Assembly: GCA_024687845.1 (NCBI GenBank)
Contig: JAILEL010000058.1
Span: 1 to 47,323 of the forward strand
Source: Eubacterium sp.
Lineage (GTDB): Bacteria; Bacillota_A; Clostridia; Lachnospirales; Lachnospiraceae
Reading direction: 5' to 3'
Length of the DNA: 47,323 nucleotides
Below the pieces are notes generated by a model. It worked only from the letters and a program-made list of their open reading frames with translations. It was not told the origin of the DNA and made no database searches. The translations under genes were made by a program, and so were the position numbers. Shown here piece by piece: positions 1 to 8,542 of the stretch (its first letter is position 1; the number at the start of each line of letters is the position of its first letter).

Positions 1-37
1 CATTAATATATCATAATAAGAAAGTGAGGCTTAAACT

Positions 38-1222
38 ATGGTAACTAATGTGACAGATTCTATTAAGTATATCGGTGTTGATGATAGAGATATAGATCTT
101 TTTGAAAGTCAGTATATCGTTCCAGAAGGAATATCTTATAATTCTTATGTAATAATTGATGAGAAGATTGCAATAATGGATTCAGTTGATGCTCATAAGA
201 CAGAGGAGTGGCTGAAAAATCTCAATGAGGCTCTTGGAGATAGAAAACCTGATTATCTTATAGTACAGCATTTTGAACCTGATCATTCAGGAAGCTTTAA
301 GGCTGCCATAGATGCATTTCCAGAAATGACAGTTGTAGGAAATGCAAAAATGTTCGGAATGATTCCTCAGTTTTTTGAAGGACTAAGTGTAGATGACAGA
401 AAGCTTGTTGTGGCTGAAGGAGATACTCTCGAACTTGGAACTCATACTCTTAAGTTCTATATGGCACCTATGGTTCACTGGCCTGAGGTAATGGTTACTT
501 ATGAGTCGAGTGAGAAGGTCCTTTTCTCGGCAGATGGTTTCGGTAAATTCGGAGCGCTTGATTTTGATGATCCAGAAGGATGGGCCTGCGAAGCAAGACG
601 TTATTATTTCGGTATTGTAGGTAAATATGGTCTTCCGGTTCAGAATCTTCTTAAGAAGCTTGCAGATGCAGAGCTTACTAAGATCCTTCCGCTCCATGGT
701 CCGGTTCTTCCAATGCCTGGAACAGAGCTGTCATATTATCTTGAAACCTATAAAACCTGGAGTGCTTATGAACCAGAAACTCATGGAGTATTTGTTGCTT
801 ATGCATCAATTCATGGTAATACAGCAAAGGCTGCAGAAAAATTAGCAGAAATGCTTGAAGCTGCAGGTGAGAAGGTTGCTGTAGCTGACCTTTGCAGAGA
901 AGATATAGCTGAATGTGTTGAAGATGCCTTCAGATATGACAGAATGGTACTCTGTGCATCAAGCTATGATGGTGGAGTTTTCCTTCCAATGCATGATTTT
1001 CTGACACATCTTTCATATAAGACATACCAGAATCGAAAGATAGCTATTCTTGAAAATGGTTCATGGGGACCAACCGCAGCAAGAACTATAAAGGGTATTG
1101 TAGAGAACTGGAAGAATGTTGAGGTGTTAGATCCGGTTGTTACTATCAGATCAACTATGAAAGAAGCTGACATACCTAACATTCAGGCACTTGCTGACAG
1201 TGTAGTGGCAGCAGGAAAATAA
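38..1222 (+). CDS. fprA: FprA-type flavodiiron protein
   Basis: A cytoplasmic flavodiiron protein of 394 aa, the usual size. This family reduces O2 to water (or NO to N2O) in anaerobes, fed by rubredoxin or NADH oxidoreductases. The N-terminal half is a metallo-beta-lactamase fold carrying the full di-iron ligand set: H78, E80, D82, H83 in QHFEPDHSG, H147 in MVHWPE, D166 in FSADGFG and H220 in LPLHGP. The C-terminal flavodoxin domain starts near residue 251 with the FMN loop YASIHGNTAKAAE. A GTGAGG ribosome site precedes the ATG. No rubredoxin domain is fused at the C-terminus, so it is the short class A form. The gene stands alone and ends at a clear terminator. An oxygen-scavenging role is inferred from the family; substrate preference cannot be read from sequence. 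Confidence 0.95.
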   Translation: MVTNVTDSIKYIGVDDRDIDLFESQYIVPEGISYNSYVIIDEKIAIMDSVDAHKTEEWLKNLNEALGDRKPDYLIVQHFEPDHSGSFKAAIDAFPEMTVVGNAKMFGMIPQFFEGLSVDDRKLVVAEGDTLELGTHTLKFYMAPMVHWPEVMVTYESSEKVLFSADGFGKFGALDFDDPEGWACEARRYYFGIVGKYGLPVQNLLKKLADAELTKILPLHGPVLPMPGTELSYYLETYKTWSAYEPETHGVFVAYASIHGNTAKAAEKLAEMLEAAGEKVAVADLCREDIAECVEDAFRYDRMVLCASSYDGGVFLPMHDFLTHLSYKTYQNRKIAILENGSWGPTAARTIKGIVENWKNVEVLDPVVTIRSTMKEADIPNIQALADSVVAAGK

Positions 1223-1263
1223 TAAAATATAGCATCTGAAAAAGTGACATATATTAAGGAATT

Positions 1264-1307
1264 ATACTGTGCAGAAATGATTGTTATTTTTGCACAGTTA
1301 TTTTTTT
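1264..1307 (+). terminator. Intrinsic terminator after fprA
   Basis: ACTGTGCA (1266-1273) pairs perfectly with TGCACAGT (1291-1298), and the hairpin is followed by a run of seven T. It lies 40 bases after the fprA stop and separates it from the next gene. Confidence 0.85.
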
Positions 1308-1405
1308 GAAAATTCTTATGATTTTTACTTTTTTTAAGATGCTTATTGTGATACTATTAATGTGTTTTTGTTTTTTATTTTGTAGATTAATATGGGAGAT
1401 TAAAG

Positions 1406-2824
1406 ATGGGCGGATTTTTTGCAACAGCGTTAAAAGGAGATTCAGTTTTTGACCTGTTCTATGGAACAGATTATCATTCACATCTTGGTACAAGAAGAGC
1501 TGGAATGGTAGTACATGGAAGAAATGGTTTCAACCGTGCCATTCACAATATAGAAAATGCACCTTTCAGGAGCAAATTCTCAGGTGATGTGCATGAGATG
1601 GAAGGAAATCTTGGAATAGGATGTATTTCTGATTTTGATCCTCAGCCACTTCTGGTTCGTTCACACCATGGTACATATGCCATAGTATGCGTTGGAAAGA
1701 TCAATAATTCTGATGAACTTATTGCAGAGGTATTTAAAAACGGTGGATCACATTTTCAGATGATGAGCACTGGTGAAGTTAATAAAACTGAGCTTACAGC
1801 AGCACTTATTAATCAGAAGGACAATCTTCTGGAAGGTATTCAGTATGCCCAGGAAGTAATTGATGGTTCTATGACTATCCTTCTTCTTACTACAGAAGCT
1901 GTATATCTTGCAAGAGATAAATTCGGACGTACTCCTATTATTGTAGGATATAAAGAGAATGAAGGTTTCTGCGCAGCATTTGAATCATTTTCATATTTGA
2001 ACCTTGGTTATAAGGATTTTAAAGAACTTGGACCTGGCGAGATAGATGTAATGACACCTGAGGCAGTGACCTGTATGGTTAATCCGGGGAAAAAGATGCG
2101 TATCTGTACTTTCCTCTGGGTATATTATGGATATCCATCAGCCAGATATGAAGGTGTTTCAGTTGAAGAAATGAGATATAAATGCGGTGAGGCACTTGCA
2201 AAAAGAGATGGATACGGAAGAGATGATATAGATTCTGTTGCGGGAGTTCCGGATTCAGGAACAGCTCACGCTATGGGCTATGCTAATCAGTCAGGTGTAC
2301 CATTTTCAAGACCATTTGTAAAATACACACCAACATGGCCTAGATCATTTATGCCAACTCATCAGGATAAGAGAAATCTTATAGCTAAGATGAAGCTCAT
2401 TCCTGTCCATGAACTAATAGATGGTAAGAAGCTTCTTCTTATAGATGATTCCATTGTTCGTGGAACACAGCTTCGTGAGACTACAGAATTCTTATATGAC
2501 AGCGGTGCAAAAGAAGTACATATCAGACCAGCTTGTCCACCACTGCTTTTTGGCTGTAAATATATAAACTTCTCCAGATCTAATTCAGATATGGAGCTTA
2601 TTGCAAGACAGGTAATAGCAGAAGAAGAGGGTGAAAAGGTAGATAGAGTAATACTTGATGATTACGCTAATCCTGATTCTGAAAGATATAAGCTCATGCT
2701 TGAAAGAATCAGACAAAAGCTTAACTTTACGACACTTGCCTTCAATCGTTTAGATGATATGATAGAATCTACAGGTATAGACAGAGATAAGCTCTGTACT
2801 TATTGCTGGGATGGAAGAGAATAG
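1406..2824 (+). CDS. PurF-like phosphoribosyltransferase without the glutaminase nucleophile
   Basis: 472 aa, homologous end to end with amidophosphoribosyltransferase (PurF). The C-terminal PRTase half has the PRPP loop LIDDSIVRGT (345-354), and four cysteines (C234, C384, C464, C467) fit the 4Fe-4S ligands of Bacillus-type PurF. The N-terminal Ntn domain, however, begins MGGFF instead of the invariant MCG, so the catalytic Cys1 is absent. The HNGN-type oxyanion segment is replaced by VGKINN, and the PRTase flexible loop is YTPTWPRSFM rather than the usual RYVGRTFI. A glutamine-dependent reaction is therefore unlikely; it may use ammonia or do something else. Similar MGGFF proteins are, as far as I recall, widespread in clostridia and routinely labelled PurF. 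No purine genes lie nearby. A GGGAG site precedes the ATG. Confidence 0.85.
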   Translation: MGGFFATALKGDSVFDLFYGTDYHSHLGTRRAGMVVHGRNGFNRAIHNIENAPFRSKFSGDVHEMEGNLGIGCISDFDPQPLLVRSHHGTYAIVCVGKINNSDELIAEVFKNGGSHFQMMSTGEVNKTELTAALINQKDNLLEGIQYAQEVIDGSMTILLLTTEAVYLARDKFGRTPIIVGYKENEGFCAAFESFSYLNLGYKDFKELGPGEIDVMTPEAVTCMVNPGKKMRICTFLWVYYGYPSARYEGVSVEEMRYKCGEALAKRDGYGRDDIDSVAGVPDSGTAHAMGYANQSGVPFSRPFVKYTPTWPRSFMPTHQDKRNLIAKMKLIPVHELIDGKKLLLIDDSIVRGTQLRETTEFLYDSGAKEVHIRPACPPLLFGCKYINFSRSNSDMELIARQVIAEEEGEKVDRVILDDYANPDSERYKLMLERIRQKLNFTTLAFNRLDDMIESTGIDRDKLCTYCWDGRE

Positions 2825-2850
2825 ATATGGCAGGTAATTTATGACATTTT

Positions 2851-2903
2851 AAAAGGAGTTGTCGCACTAAGTGATCATTCACTGAGGCGATACTCCTTTT
2901 TGC
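2851..2903 (+). terminator. Terminator between convergent purF-like gene and rlmH
   Basis: A long hairpin: AAAAGGAGT (2851-2859) pairs with ACTCCTTTT (2892-2900), TCGC with GCGA, and the tip carries a further AGTGA/TCACT pairing. T-rich sequence follows on the plus strand and A-rich sequence precedes, so it may work in both directions. Confidence 0.8.
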
Positions 2904-2941
2904 TTATGATAAATCTTCTTTTACTAATGAAAAGTCTAATT

Positions 2942-3433
2942 TTATTTATGATAAGGTTCATTATTTATGATACGATAAGATCTGTATATCTGCTCCAGCA
3001 ATATAACCCTCATAAGCTGATGCGGGAAGGTCATCTTTGAAAAGCTTATATGAAAATCAGCCTTTGATGTGACAGAGCTATGCAGGCCTAGAGAACCACC
3101 GATTATGAAAATGATGTGGCTGACTCCATTTATATTCAGCTCCTGTATTTTGCTTGCAAGACCTTCACTGCTCAGCTGTTTTCCATTTATTTCAAGAGTG
3201 ATAACATAAGTAGAAGAATTATTGGACTGGGTGATGAATCTGTTTAGTCTTTCTGCTTCCTTGGAAAGTATTAAGTCTACCTGTTTATCACTGGCATTAT
3301 CCGGAGTTTTCTCATCTTCAACCTCAATTATATTTATCTGGGTATAGCGTCCTAATCTTTTTACATATTCAGAAATAGCATCCCTATAGAAAGCCTCTTT
3401 GATTTTTCCTACACATAGAATATCTATTTTCAT
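2942..3433 (-). CDS. rlmH: 23S rRNA (pseudouridine1915-N3)-methyltransferase RlmH
   Basis: SPOUT-fold methyltransferase that methylates pseudouridine 1915 in helix 69 of 23S rRNA on assembled ribosomes. The protein begins MKIDILCVGKIKE, carries the SAM-binding knot motif FIIGGSLGL, and ends with the family signature FPHQLMRV...EQIYRSYRI...EPYHK. I chose the ATG at 3433 (163 aa, the normal family length) because GAGGATC lies just upstream. An in-frame GTG at 3463 would add ten residues that match nothing and would overlap that ribosome site. The gene follows the SulP gene at 30 bases on the same strand and is probably co-transcribed with it, although the two functions are unrelated. Confidence 0.95.
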   Translation of the reverse strand: MKIDILCVGKIKEAFYRDAISEYVKRLGRYTQINIIEVEDEKTPDNASDKQVDLILSKEAERLNRFITQSNNSSTYVITLEINGKQLSSEGLASKIQELNINGVSHIIFIIGGSLGLHSSVTSKADFHISFSKMTFPHQLMRVILLEQIYRSYRIINNEPYHK

Positions 3434-3463
3434 TTTCTGATCCTCACTAATTAAAATTTTCAC

Positions 3464-5212
3464 CTAAGACGATTTCTCATTTTTTTTCTTAGGAATAGGC
3501 TTTTCTTTGTTTTCCTTATGATATGGATTCTTATCCTTAAGAGGATATGGCTGATTAATCTTAAGCTTCTCGAAAACCATATCAACATCTTTTATTACAA
3601 CTCCTGTTTCAATCAGCTCTTCAGCACCATATTGAATCAATTCATTATTTACGACGCCATCATTTTCTGCAAGGAAGAAATATATCCCACGTTTTCTGAG
3701 ACTCTGACAGAATGATTTGATTCTGTCAGTTGCTGTGATATCTATATGATTTATTCCGCTCCCATAGATAATTACAACCCGGGTGTGCTCATCTATTACA
3801 GCTTCAATGTCATTTACAAATGTATCAATATTTGCAAAGAACAGGTTGCCACCGAATCTATATATAATAGCTCCCTGCACTGGGCGGGCATCCTCGTGTA
3901 CCTTCATGGAATAATAGCCCTCGTGTCCTGGTCTGATACCAACAAATGTTCTCTGGGGAGATACTGCCTGTCTGATAACAGCGAAGAATGAAAGTATTAC
4001 TCCGATTACAACTCCGTATACTGTTCCAAAGAACAAAACTCCAACCATAGCTGAGATAAATATTATAAAGTCCTGTTTGCTGGTTCTGTGAAGTCTCTTT
4101 AGCAGATCGAATTCACAGGCACTGATAAGGGCAGAAATAACGATAGCAGTAAGAACAGGGACTGGAAGATATTTTATATAATCAGTAGCAAAGATGAGAA
4201 TTAGTCCCATTGTGATACATGCAGATATGCTCATTATCTGGCTTTTTCCACCGAACTGTCTAACGATTGATGTTCTGGAAACGCTTGCATTTACCGGACA
4301 ACAGCCAAATGCAGCTGCAGTAAAGTTTGAAAGAGAATAGGCCATTATCTCTCTGCCCGTGCTTAGGTCATAACCGTCATGAATGGCATTTGCCCGTGAA
4401 GCAAGAAGAGTTTCTGACATGATAACAAGCGATATAGTAAGTGCCGAAAACATGATATTAGTTATATTGTTGAAATCAAAATGAAGAAGTCTGGGAAGAG
4501 GAAGCCCGGACTCAGTGGCGGGTAAAAGCTTAACACCATGGTTTCCTATATCAAACTTTATTGATATAAATGCTCCAATTATAAGCATGATAACAGACAT
4601 TGGAATTTTTGGAGCGAACTTCTTAACAGTTAAAATAATGATAATAGTCATTATTCCGAGAGCAAGGGAAAGGAGATTAAAGCTGTAAAACTGTTTAATG
4701 ATATTCAGTATGAGCTCTGGAAATTCTCCTGTTCCGGGATCTCCGCCATACAGTTTCGGAATCTGCATGGTAATGATTTCAAGGCATATACCTGTAATAA
4801 AGCCGCCCATAACAGGGACTGAAATATATTTGACAGCTCTGCCTGCCTTCAGAAAATAAAAAAGCAGCAGCCAGACAGCGACCATAAATGTTAGAACCGG
4901 AACAGCTCTTATCGCTTCTTCAGAGCCAGGAATTATTCCTAGGGATAGCAGAGATGAACCAGTCAGAGCCGCTGGAGCAGCATCAACACCAAATACAAAA
5001 TCATAAGAAGATGTGATTATTCCATAGATCAGAATAGGAAAAAGAGAACCATATAGTCCATAAATCATAGGTAGTCCTGCAATCTGGGAATATCCCATGG
5101 AAATAGGAATCGAAACCAGAGCAACTATGATTCCAGAAAGGATATCTTTAGGGATAAAAGCTATGCTGTATTTGTCAGGAAACTTGGAATGAAAATATAT
5201 CTTGAAATTCAT
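3464..5212 (-). CDS. SulP family anion transporter with STAS domain
   Basis: 582 aa inner-membrane transporter of the SulP/SLC26 family (sulfate, bicarbonate or other anions). The first 400 residues hold about a dozen hydrophobic segments with the family pattern near residues 30-55 (VALVSIPISMGYSQIAGLP, then YGLYGSLFP). The last 150 residues form a cytoplasmic STAS domain, and the extreme C-terminus is a Lys/Glu-rich tail. The ATG is preceded by GAGGATCATCTA, a good ribosome site. The substrate cannot be told; no sulfate-assimilation gene is adjacent, although metY lies 13 kb away. The STAS region shows no recognisable phosphorylatable DSTG-type motif, so a transport regulatory role is more likely than an anti-sigma-antagonist type switch. 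Confidence 0.92.
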   Translation of the reverse strand: MNFKIYFHSKFPDKYSIAFIPKDILSGIIVALVSIPISMGYSQIAGLPMIYGLYGSLFPILIYGIITSSYDFVFGVDAAPAALTGSSLLSLGIIPGSEEAIRAVPVLTFMVAVWLLLFYFLKAGRAVKYISVPVMGGFITGICLEIITMQIPKLYGGDPGTGEFPELILNIIKQFYSFNLLSLALGIMTIIIILTVKKFAPKIPMSVIMLIIGAFISIKFDIGNHGVKLLPATESGLPLPRLLHFDFNNITNIMFSALTISLVIMSETLLASRANAIHDGYDLSTGREIMAYSLSNFTAAAFGCCPVNASVSRTSIVRQFGGKSQIMSISACITMGLILIFATDYIKYLPVPVLTAIVISALISACEFDLLKRLHRTSKQDFIIFISAMVGVLFFGTVYGVVIGVILSFFAVIRQAVSPQRTFVGIRPGHEGYYSMKVHEDARPVQGAIIYRFGGNLFFANIDTFVNDIEAVIDEHTRVVIIYGSGINHIDITATDRIKSFCQSLRKRGIYFFLAENDGVVNNELIQYGAEELIETGVVIKDVDMVFEKLKINQPYPLKDKNPYHKENKEKPIPKKKNEKSS

Positions 5213-5284
5213 TAGATGATCCTCTTGTATGGAAAAAATAATGGCATTACTAAATAGTTATGAACGTAACATCATATAGTAGTA

Positions 5285-5313
5285 ATTATAGAATAAATGC
5301 AAAAAAAACACAA
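5285..5313 (-). promoter_or_regulatory. Probable promoter for SulP-rlmH
   Basis: On the minus strand a perfect TATAAT (5290-5285) is preceded after 17 bases by TTGTGT (5313-5308). The -35 is poor, the -10 perfect, and the position about 75 bases ahead of the ATG is suitable. Confidence 0.5.
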
Positions 5314-5360
5314 ATAGTAGTTGAAATGATAAAGTTTTGATGTATATTTCTGATAAGTTT

Positions 5361-5389
5361 TTGACATTACAGGATATTGATGGTAATAT
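5361..5389 (+). promoter_or_regulatory. Sigma-A promoter for the carboxypeptidase gene
   Basis: TTGACA (5361-5366), a 17-base spacer, and TAATAT (5384-5389). It leaves an untranslated leader of roughly 110 bases before the ATG at 5505. The rest of the 5213-5504 gap is AT-rich without other visible structure. Confidence 0.75.
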
Positions 5390-5504
5390 AACTAACTGTG
5401 TCAAATGAACATTATATAGCAGATTGTTTTTATAGAGTTGATTTATATTTTGAACTAATTACTGAGATATCAGAATTAGGCGGTAAATATGGGAGCAGTG
5501 ATTT

Positions 5505-6791
5505 ATGAGTAAGTTTCCAAGACAAAAAGAGGTTATTGTTCTTAGAACAATAGTAGTTTTGATATTAGTTGTGCTTTTGGGCATATTTGGAGTTATTTTC
5601 ATCAATTTGATGAGTAAGAGTAAAAGCAGAGCTGAGAATAAAAAAGATACTGAAACTGCAACGATAGATGAAGCTGAAGAATATGAAGAGTATATTGAAG
5701 AGGAATCAACGGTTGCTGATGTCTCAGACCTTGATATTAAGCCGAATGGTGATGCAGCAGCTCCAATAGATGAGGATAGCTGGATGGCAGGTAAGACATT
5801 TTATCATCCAGAGATGACAGACAGCACAAATAGTCTTCCGGTGGCTGATCTTTCAGTTTTTAATCAGCCTATTGAGGATGAGGACGGAGCGGATTCCAAT
5901 AGCCAGCCAGAGGATGCAGATGCACCAGGTGCCTGGGAAAAGGTTACTCTTACATTAGATAGTGTTGAAGGTTCCATTAACTATACAAGTCCTGGGGACC
6001 CGGTTAAAACTGAGCAGATGACTAGTACCTATATGGTTCTTATTGATCTTGATACAGATACGATAGTTGCAGAGCGAGACTGCCATAAGGTTGTAAGTCC
6101 TGCATCTATGACTAAGATTCTTACGGTTCTTACGGCAAGAGATTTTATAGATGAGTCGAATCTTGATGATACATTTGTTATTACCGCTGATATTCTCGAC
6201 TATGTTGAAAAAAATGACTGTTCAGCAGTTGGTTTCCAGGTAGATGATGAGGTTACTGTCCGTGACTTGCTATATGGAACAATTCTTTGTTCTGGAGCGG
6301 ATGCTGCCATAGGTCTTGCAAGATATTGCTGTGGTTCAGAAGAATCCTTTGTTAATAATATGAATACTAAGGTGGATCAGCTTGGACTTTCTGAGACTGC
6401 TCATTTCACAAATGTAGTTGGTATCTATAATCCTGATCTTCATTGCACTATGGTAGATATGGGTGTAATACTTGGAATGGCAGTTCAGGATGATCTTCTT
6501 CGTGATGTACTTTCTAAACGTACTTACCTTACTTCTACAAAGTACGAAGAACTTGATATGCCAGATGGAATTGAAATATCTAACTGGTTTCTTAGAAGAA
6601 TAGAAGATAAAGAAATGAATGGTGAAGTAATAGCTGCAAAAACTGGCTTTGTAAATGAGGCAGGATGTTGTGCAGCAAGCTATTACGAAGCAGCTAATGG
6701 TAAAAAATATATATGCGTAACTGGAAACGCCTTTAGTTCCTGGCGTGCCATTTACGACCATGTTTCGGTATATCGTTCGCTTATACCATAA
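5505..6791 (+). CDS. Membrane-anchored D-alanyl-D-alanine carboxypeptidase
   Basis: 428 aa serine peptidase of the S11 (PBP5/DacA) family, which trims the terminal D-Ala from peptidoglycan pentapeptides. A hydrophobic segment at residues 11-34 is an uncleaved anchor or signal. It is followed by an acidic, Glu/Asp-rich linker to about residue 145 and then the penicillin-binding core. The catalytic motifs are SMTK (S201, K204), SGA (S263-A265, in place of the textbook SGN but common in clostridial members), and KTG (K379-G381). The C-terminal beta domain of classical PBP5 and its amphipathic anchor are missing, consistent with N-terminal anchoring. A GGGAG site precedes the ATG. The gene is transcribed alone, between its own promoter and terminator. 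Confidence 0.92.
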   Translation: MSKFPRQKEVIVLRTIVVLILVVLLGIFGVIFINLMSKSKSRAENKKDTETATIDEAEEYEEYIEEESTVADVSDLDIKPNGDAAAPIDEDSWMAGKTFYHPEMTDSTNSLPVADLSVFNQPIEDEDGADSNSQPEDADAPGAWEKVTLTLDSVEGSINYTSPGDPVKTEQMTSTYMVLIDLDTDTIVAERDCHKVVSPASMTKILTVLTARDFIDESNLDDTFVITADILDYVEKNDCSAVGFQVDDEVTVRDLLYGTILCSGADAAIGLARYCCGSEESFVNNMNTKVDQLGLSETAHFTNVVGIYNPDLHCTMVDMGVILGMAVQDDLLRDVLSKRTYLTSTKYEELDMPDGIEISNWFLRRIEDKEMNGEVIAAKTGFVNEAGCCAASYYEAANGKKYICVTGNAFSSWRAIYDHVSVYRSLIP

Positions 6792-6838
6792 TAAATATAC
6801 TTATACATAATAAGTAGTGATATTTCATTAGATAATGT

Positions 6839-6886
6839 GGGCTTTCGCAGATTAGTTATTGAATTTGCGAAAGTCCTTTTTATTTG
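6839..6886 (+). terminator. Terminator after the carboxypeptidase gene
   Basis: GGGCTTTCGCA (6839-6849) pairs with TGCGAAAGTCC (6866-6876) with one G-T pair, followed by TTTTTATTTG. Confidence 0.85.
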
Positions 6887-7088
6887 TAATGAAAACAATA
6901 CACGTAGTGATCAGGTGAAGAGTTCTAGTGCAATATACGACAGGATAAATACATTTTACGACACATTCCAAATGAATTACTTTATTTTATGATATTTATT
7001 TTTCATAAAAGTTCAATATAGATTTGAAGCAAATATATTTTAAGATTTGACTTTATGAATAAAATATGTAACAAAAAGTAAAATATAC
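6887..7088. other. AT-rich gap without a recognisable gene
   Basis: About 200 bases of very AT-rich sequence between the terminator and the promoter of the ABC exporter operon. I see no open frame with a ribosome site, no strong hairpin and no repeat shared with the rest of the window. Confidence 0.5.
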
Positions 7089-7117
7089 TTGACAGAATGT
7101 CGCGAGGGTATTATATT
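7089..7117 (+). promoter_or_regulatory. Sigma-A promoter of the ABC exporter operon
   Basis: TTGACA (7089-7094), 17-base spacer, TATATT (7112-7117). The spacer contains a small GC-rich patch, TGTCGCGAGGG, in an otherwise AT-rich region. That makes it a plausible contact site for the XRE regulator encoded at the end of the operon, but this is only inference. Confidence 0.75.
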
Positions 7118-7168
7118 TCAATTATGAGGAATTTATAAGTTAAATATGATATGGAGGGATGATATATT

Positions 7169-7390
7169 ATGAAAGTTATTAATTTTAAAAGATTTAAGGA
7201 ATTACCAGTTGCAGCACGGATTATCTGGGCCTTAGCTTTTATATGTGCAATGATTGGAATAGTAACTATATTTCTAAGTGTTGCAGAAATATATGAGGTT
7301 CAGCTTTGTGTTTCGCTGGCATTTTGTGTAGCTAGTCAGATACTGAATACTTTTGGTCTTAGAAAATATAAGGATATTATTTACAGATAA
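7169..7390 (+). CDS. Small two-helix membrane protein
   Basis: 73 aa, not recognised. Two hydrophobic stretches (about residues 14-36 and 42-63) joined by a short acidic turn, with a positively charged N-terminus (MKVINFKRFKE) and C-terminus. GGAGGG lies ten bases ahead of the ATG. It is the first gene of the operon that continues with the ABC ATPase 28 bases later. A small accessory subunit of the exporter or a remnant of a larger permease are both possible. Confidence 0.75.
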   Translation: MKVINFKRFKELPVAARIIWALAFICAMIGIVTIFLSVAEIYEVQLCVSLAFCVASQILNTFGLRKYKDIIYR

Positions 7391-7418
7391 GTAATTAAAT
7401 TATGGAGGAATATAGAAA

Positions 7419-8483
7419 ATGGCACTGGTAGTTAAAGATCTTTATAAGAAATATGGTGAGAAGATTGTTGTTGATCACATCAGCTTTGAAATGCCAGGAC
7501 CGGGAGTTTATGCACTCCTTGGAACCAATGGAGCTGGAAAGACTACATCGATAAGAATGATTCTCGGAATGCTGGATAGAGATGGAGGGGAAGTAACCTG
7601 GAATGGTTCAGCTCTCAACTTTGATACCTGTAATATAGGCTATCTTGCAGAGGAACGAGGTCTTTACCCTAAATATTCTCTTGTGGATCAAATCAGATAT
7701 TTTGGTGAGCTCAGAGGTATAGATAGAAAAACCATCGACGAAAGAATGAAATACTGGGCAGAAAGACTTAAGGTTGAAGAATATCTTTATCCTGAAAAAG
7801 CTGCTGAACTGATAGAAAAACAGAATTCATCGGCATCGTATGATTCATCGATGAATCAGGAGAATCAGTCTAATAGTTCTTCTACTACAGGCTCACCAAG
7901 AGGACTCGCAGTAGGCGGACGAAAAAAGAAGGTTAAGCTCCAGAGTCCGGATCAGCTTTCAAAGGGTAACCAGCAGAAGATTCAGTTTCTTATAGCTATG
8001 ATTTCTGATCCTGAGCTTTTGGTACTGGATGAGCCATTTTCAGGTCTTGACCCTGTAAATACAGATATTCTCAAAGAGGTTGTCAGAGAGCAGATAGCAG
8101 CTGGAAAATATATTATCATGTCAAGTCATCAGATGGAGGTTGTTGAAGAATTCTGTACAGATATTACTATTCTCAATCGCTCTAAGGCAGTTGTAACAGG
8201 TAACCTGAATGATATCAAGAAATCTTACGGACGTGTTAATCTCGTACTAAAGGTTGAGCAGGATGTGACTCCTTTTATAAATGAAATTGGTATTGGTATT
8301 GTTTCTGAGAAGGAATATGAATACCACCTCAGGGTTACGGGCGATGCTCAGGCTAACCAGCTTCTTGCTAAGCTTATATCAGCTGGAATAAATGTTGTCA
8401 GGTTCGATCTAAGTGAACTGTCACTTCATGAAATTTTTGTTCGCGAGGTTGGCGAAGTGGATAGTAAGAACGATACAGTCTAA
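7419..8483 (+). CDS. ABC-2 exporter ATPase with a low-complexity insert
   Basis: 354 aa ATP-binding subunit of the NatA/YhaQ kind. Walker A is GTNGAGKT (35-42), the Q-loop region reads YLAEERGLYP as is usual in this subfamily, the signature is LSKGNQQ (180-186), Walker B is LLVLDEP (200-206), and the H-loop is SSHQMEVVEEF. The C-terminal 80 residues fit the DUF4162-type accessory domain. Between the helical domain and the signature sits an unusual insert (about 134-176), Ser/Asn/Gln-rich and then Lys-rich (GGRKKKVK), where relatives run straight on. The reading frame is open throughout, so it is not a frameshift. The two permeases follow directly. Substrate unknown; relatives export sodium, peptides or drugs. 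Confidence 0.92.
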   Translation: MALVVKDLYKKYGEKIVVDHISFEMPGPGVYALLGTNGAGKTTSIRMILGMLDRDGGEVTWNGSALNFDTCNIGYLAEERGLYPKYSLVDQIRYFGELRGIDRKTIDERMKYWAERLKVEEYLYPEKAAELIEKQNSSASYDSSMNQENQSNSSSTTGSPRGLAVGGRKKKVKLQSPDQLSKGNQQKIQFLIAMISDPELLVLDEPFSGLDPVNTDILKEVVREQIAAGKYIIMSSHQMEVVEEFCTDITILNRSKAVVTGNLNDIKKSYGRVNLVLKVEQDVTPFINEIGIGIVSEKEYEYHLRVTGDAQANQLLAKLISAGINVVRFDLSELSLHEIFVREVGEVDSKNDTV

Positions 8484-8542
8484 AATCCGTTTATATGGGA
8501 TATAATCTGTGAGTACAAATAATCAGGAAGGAGAGTTCAGTC

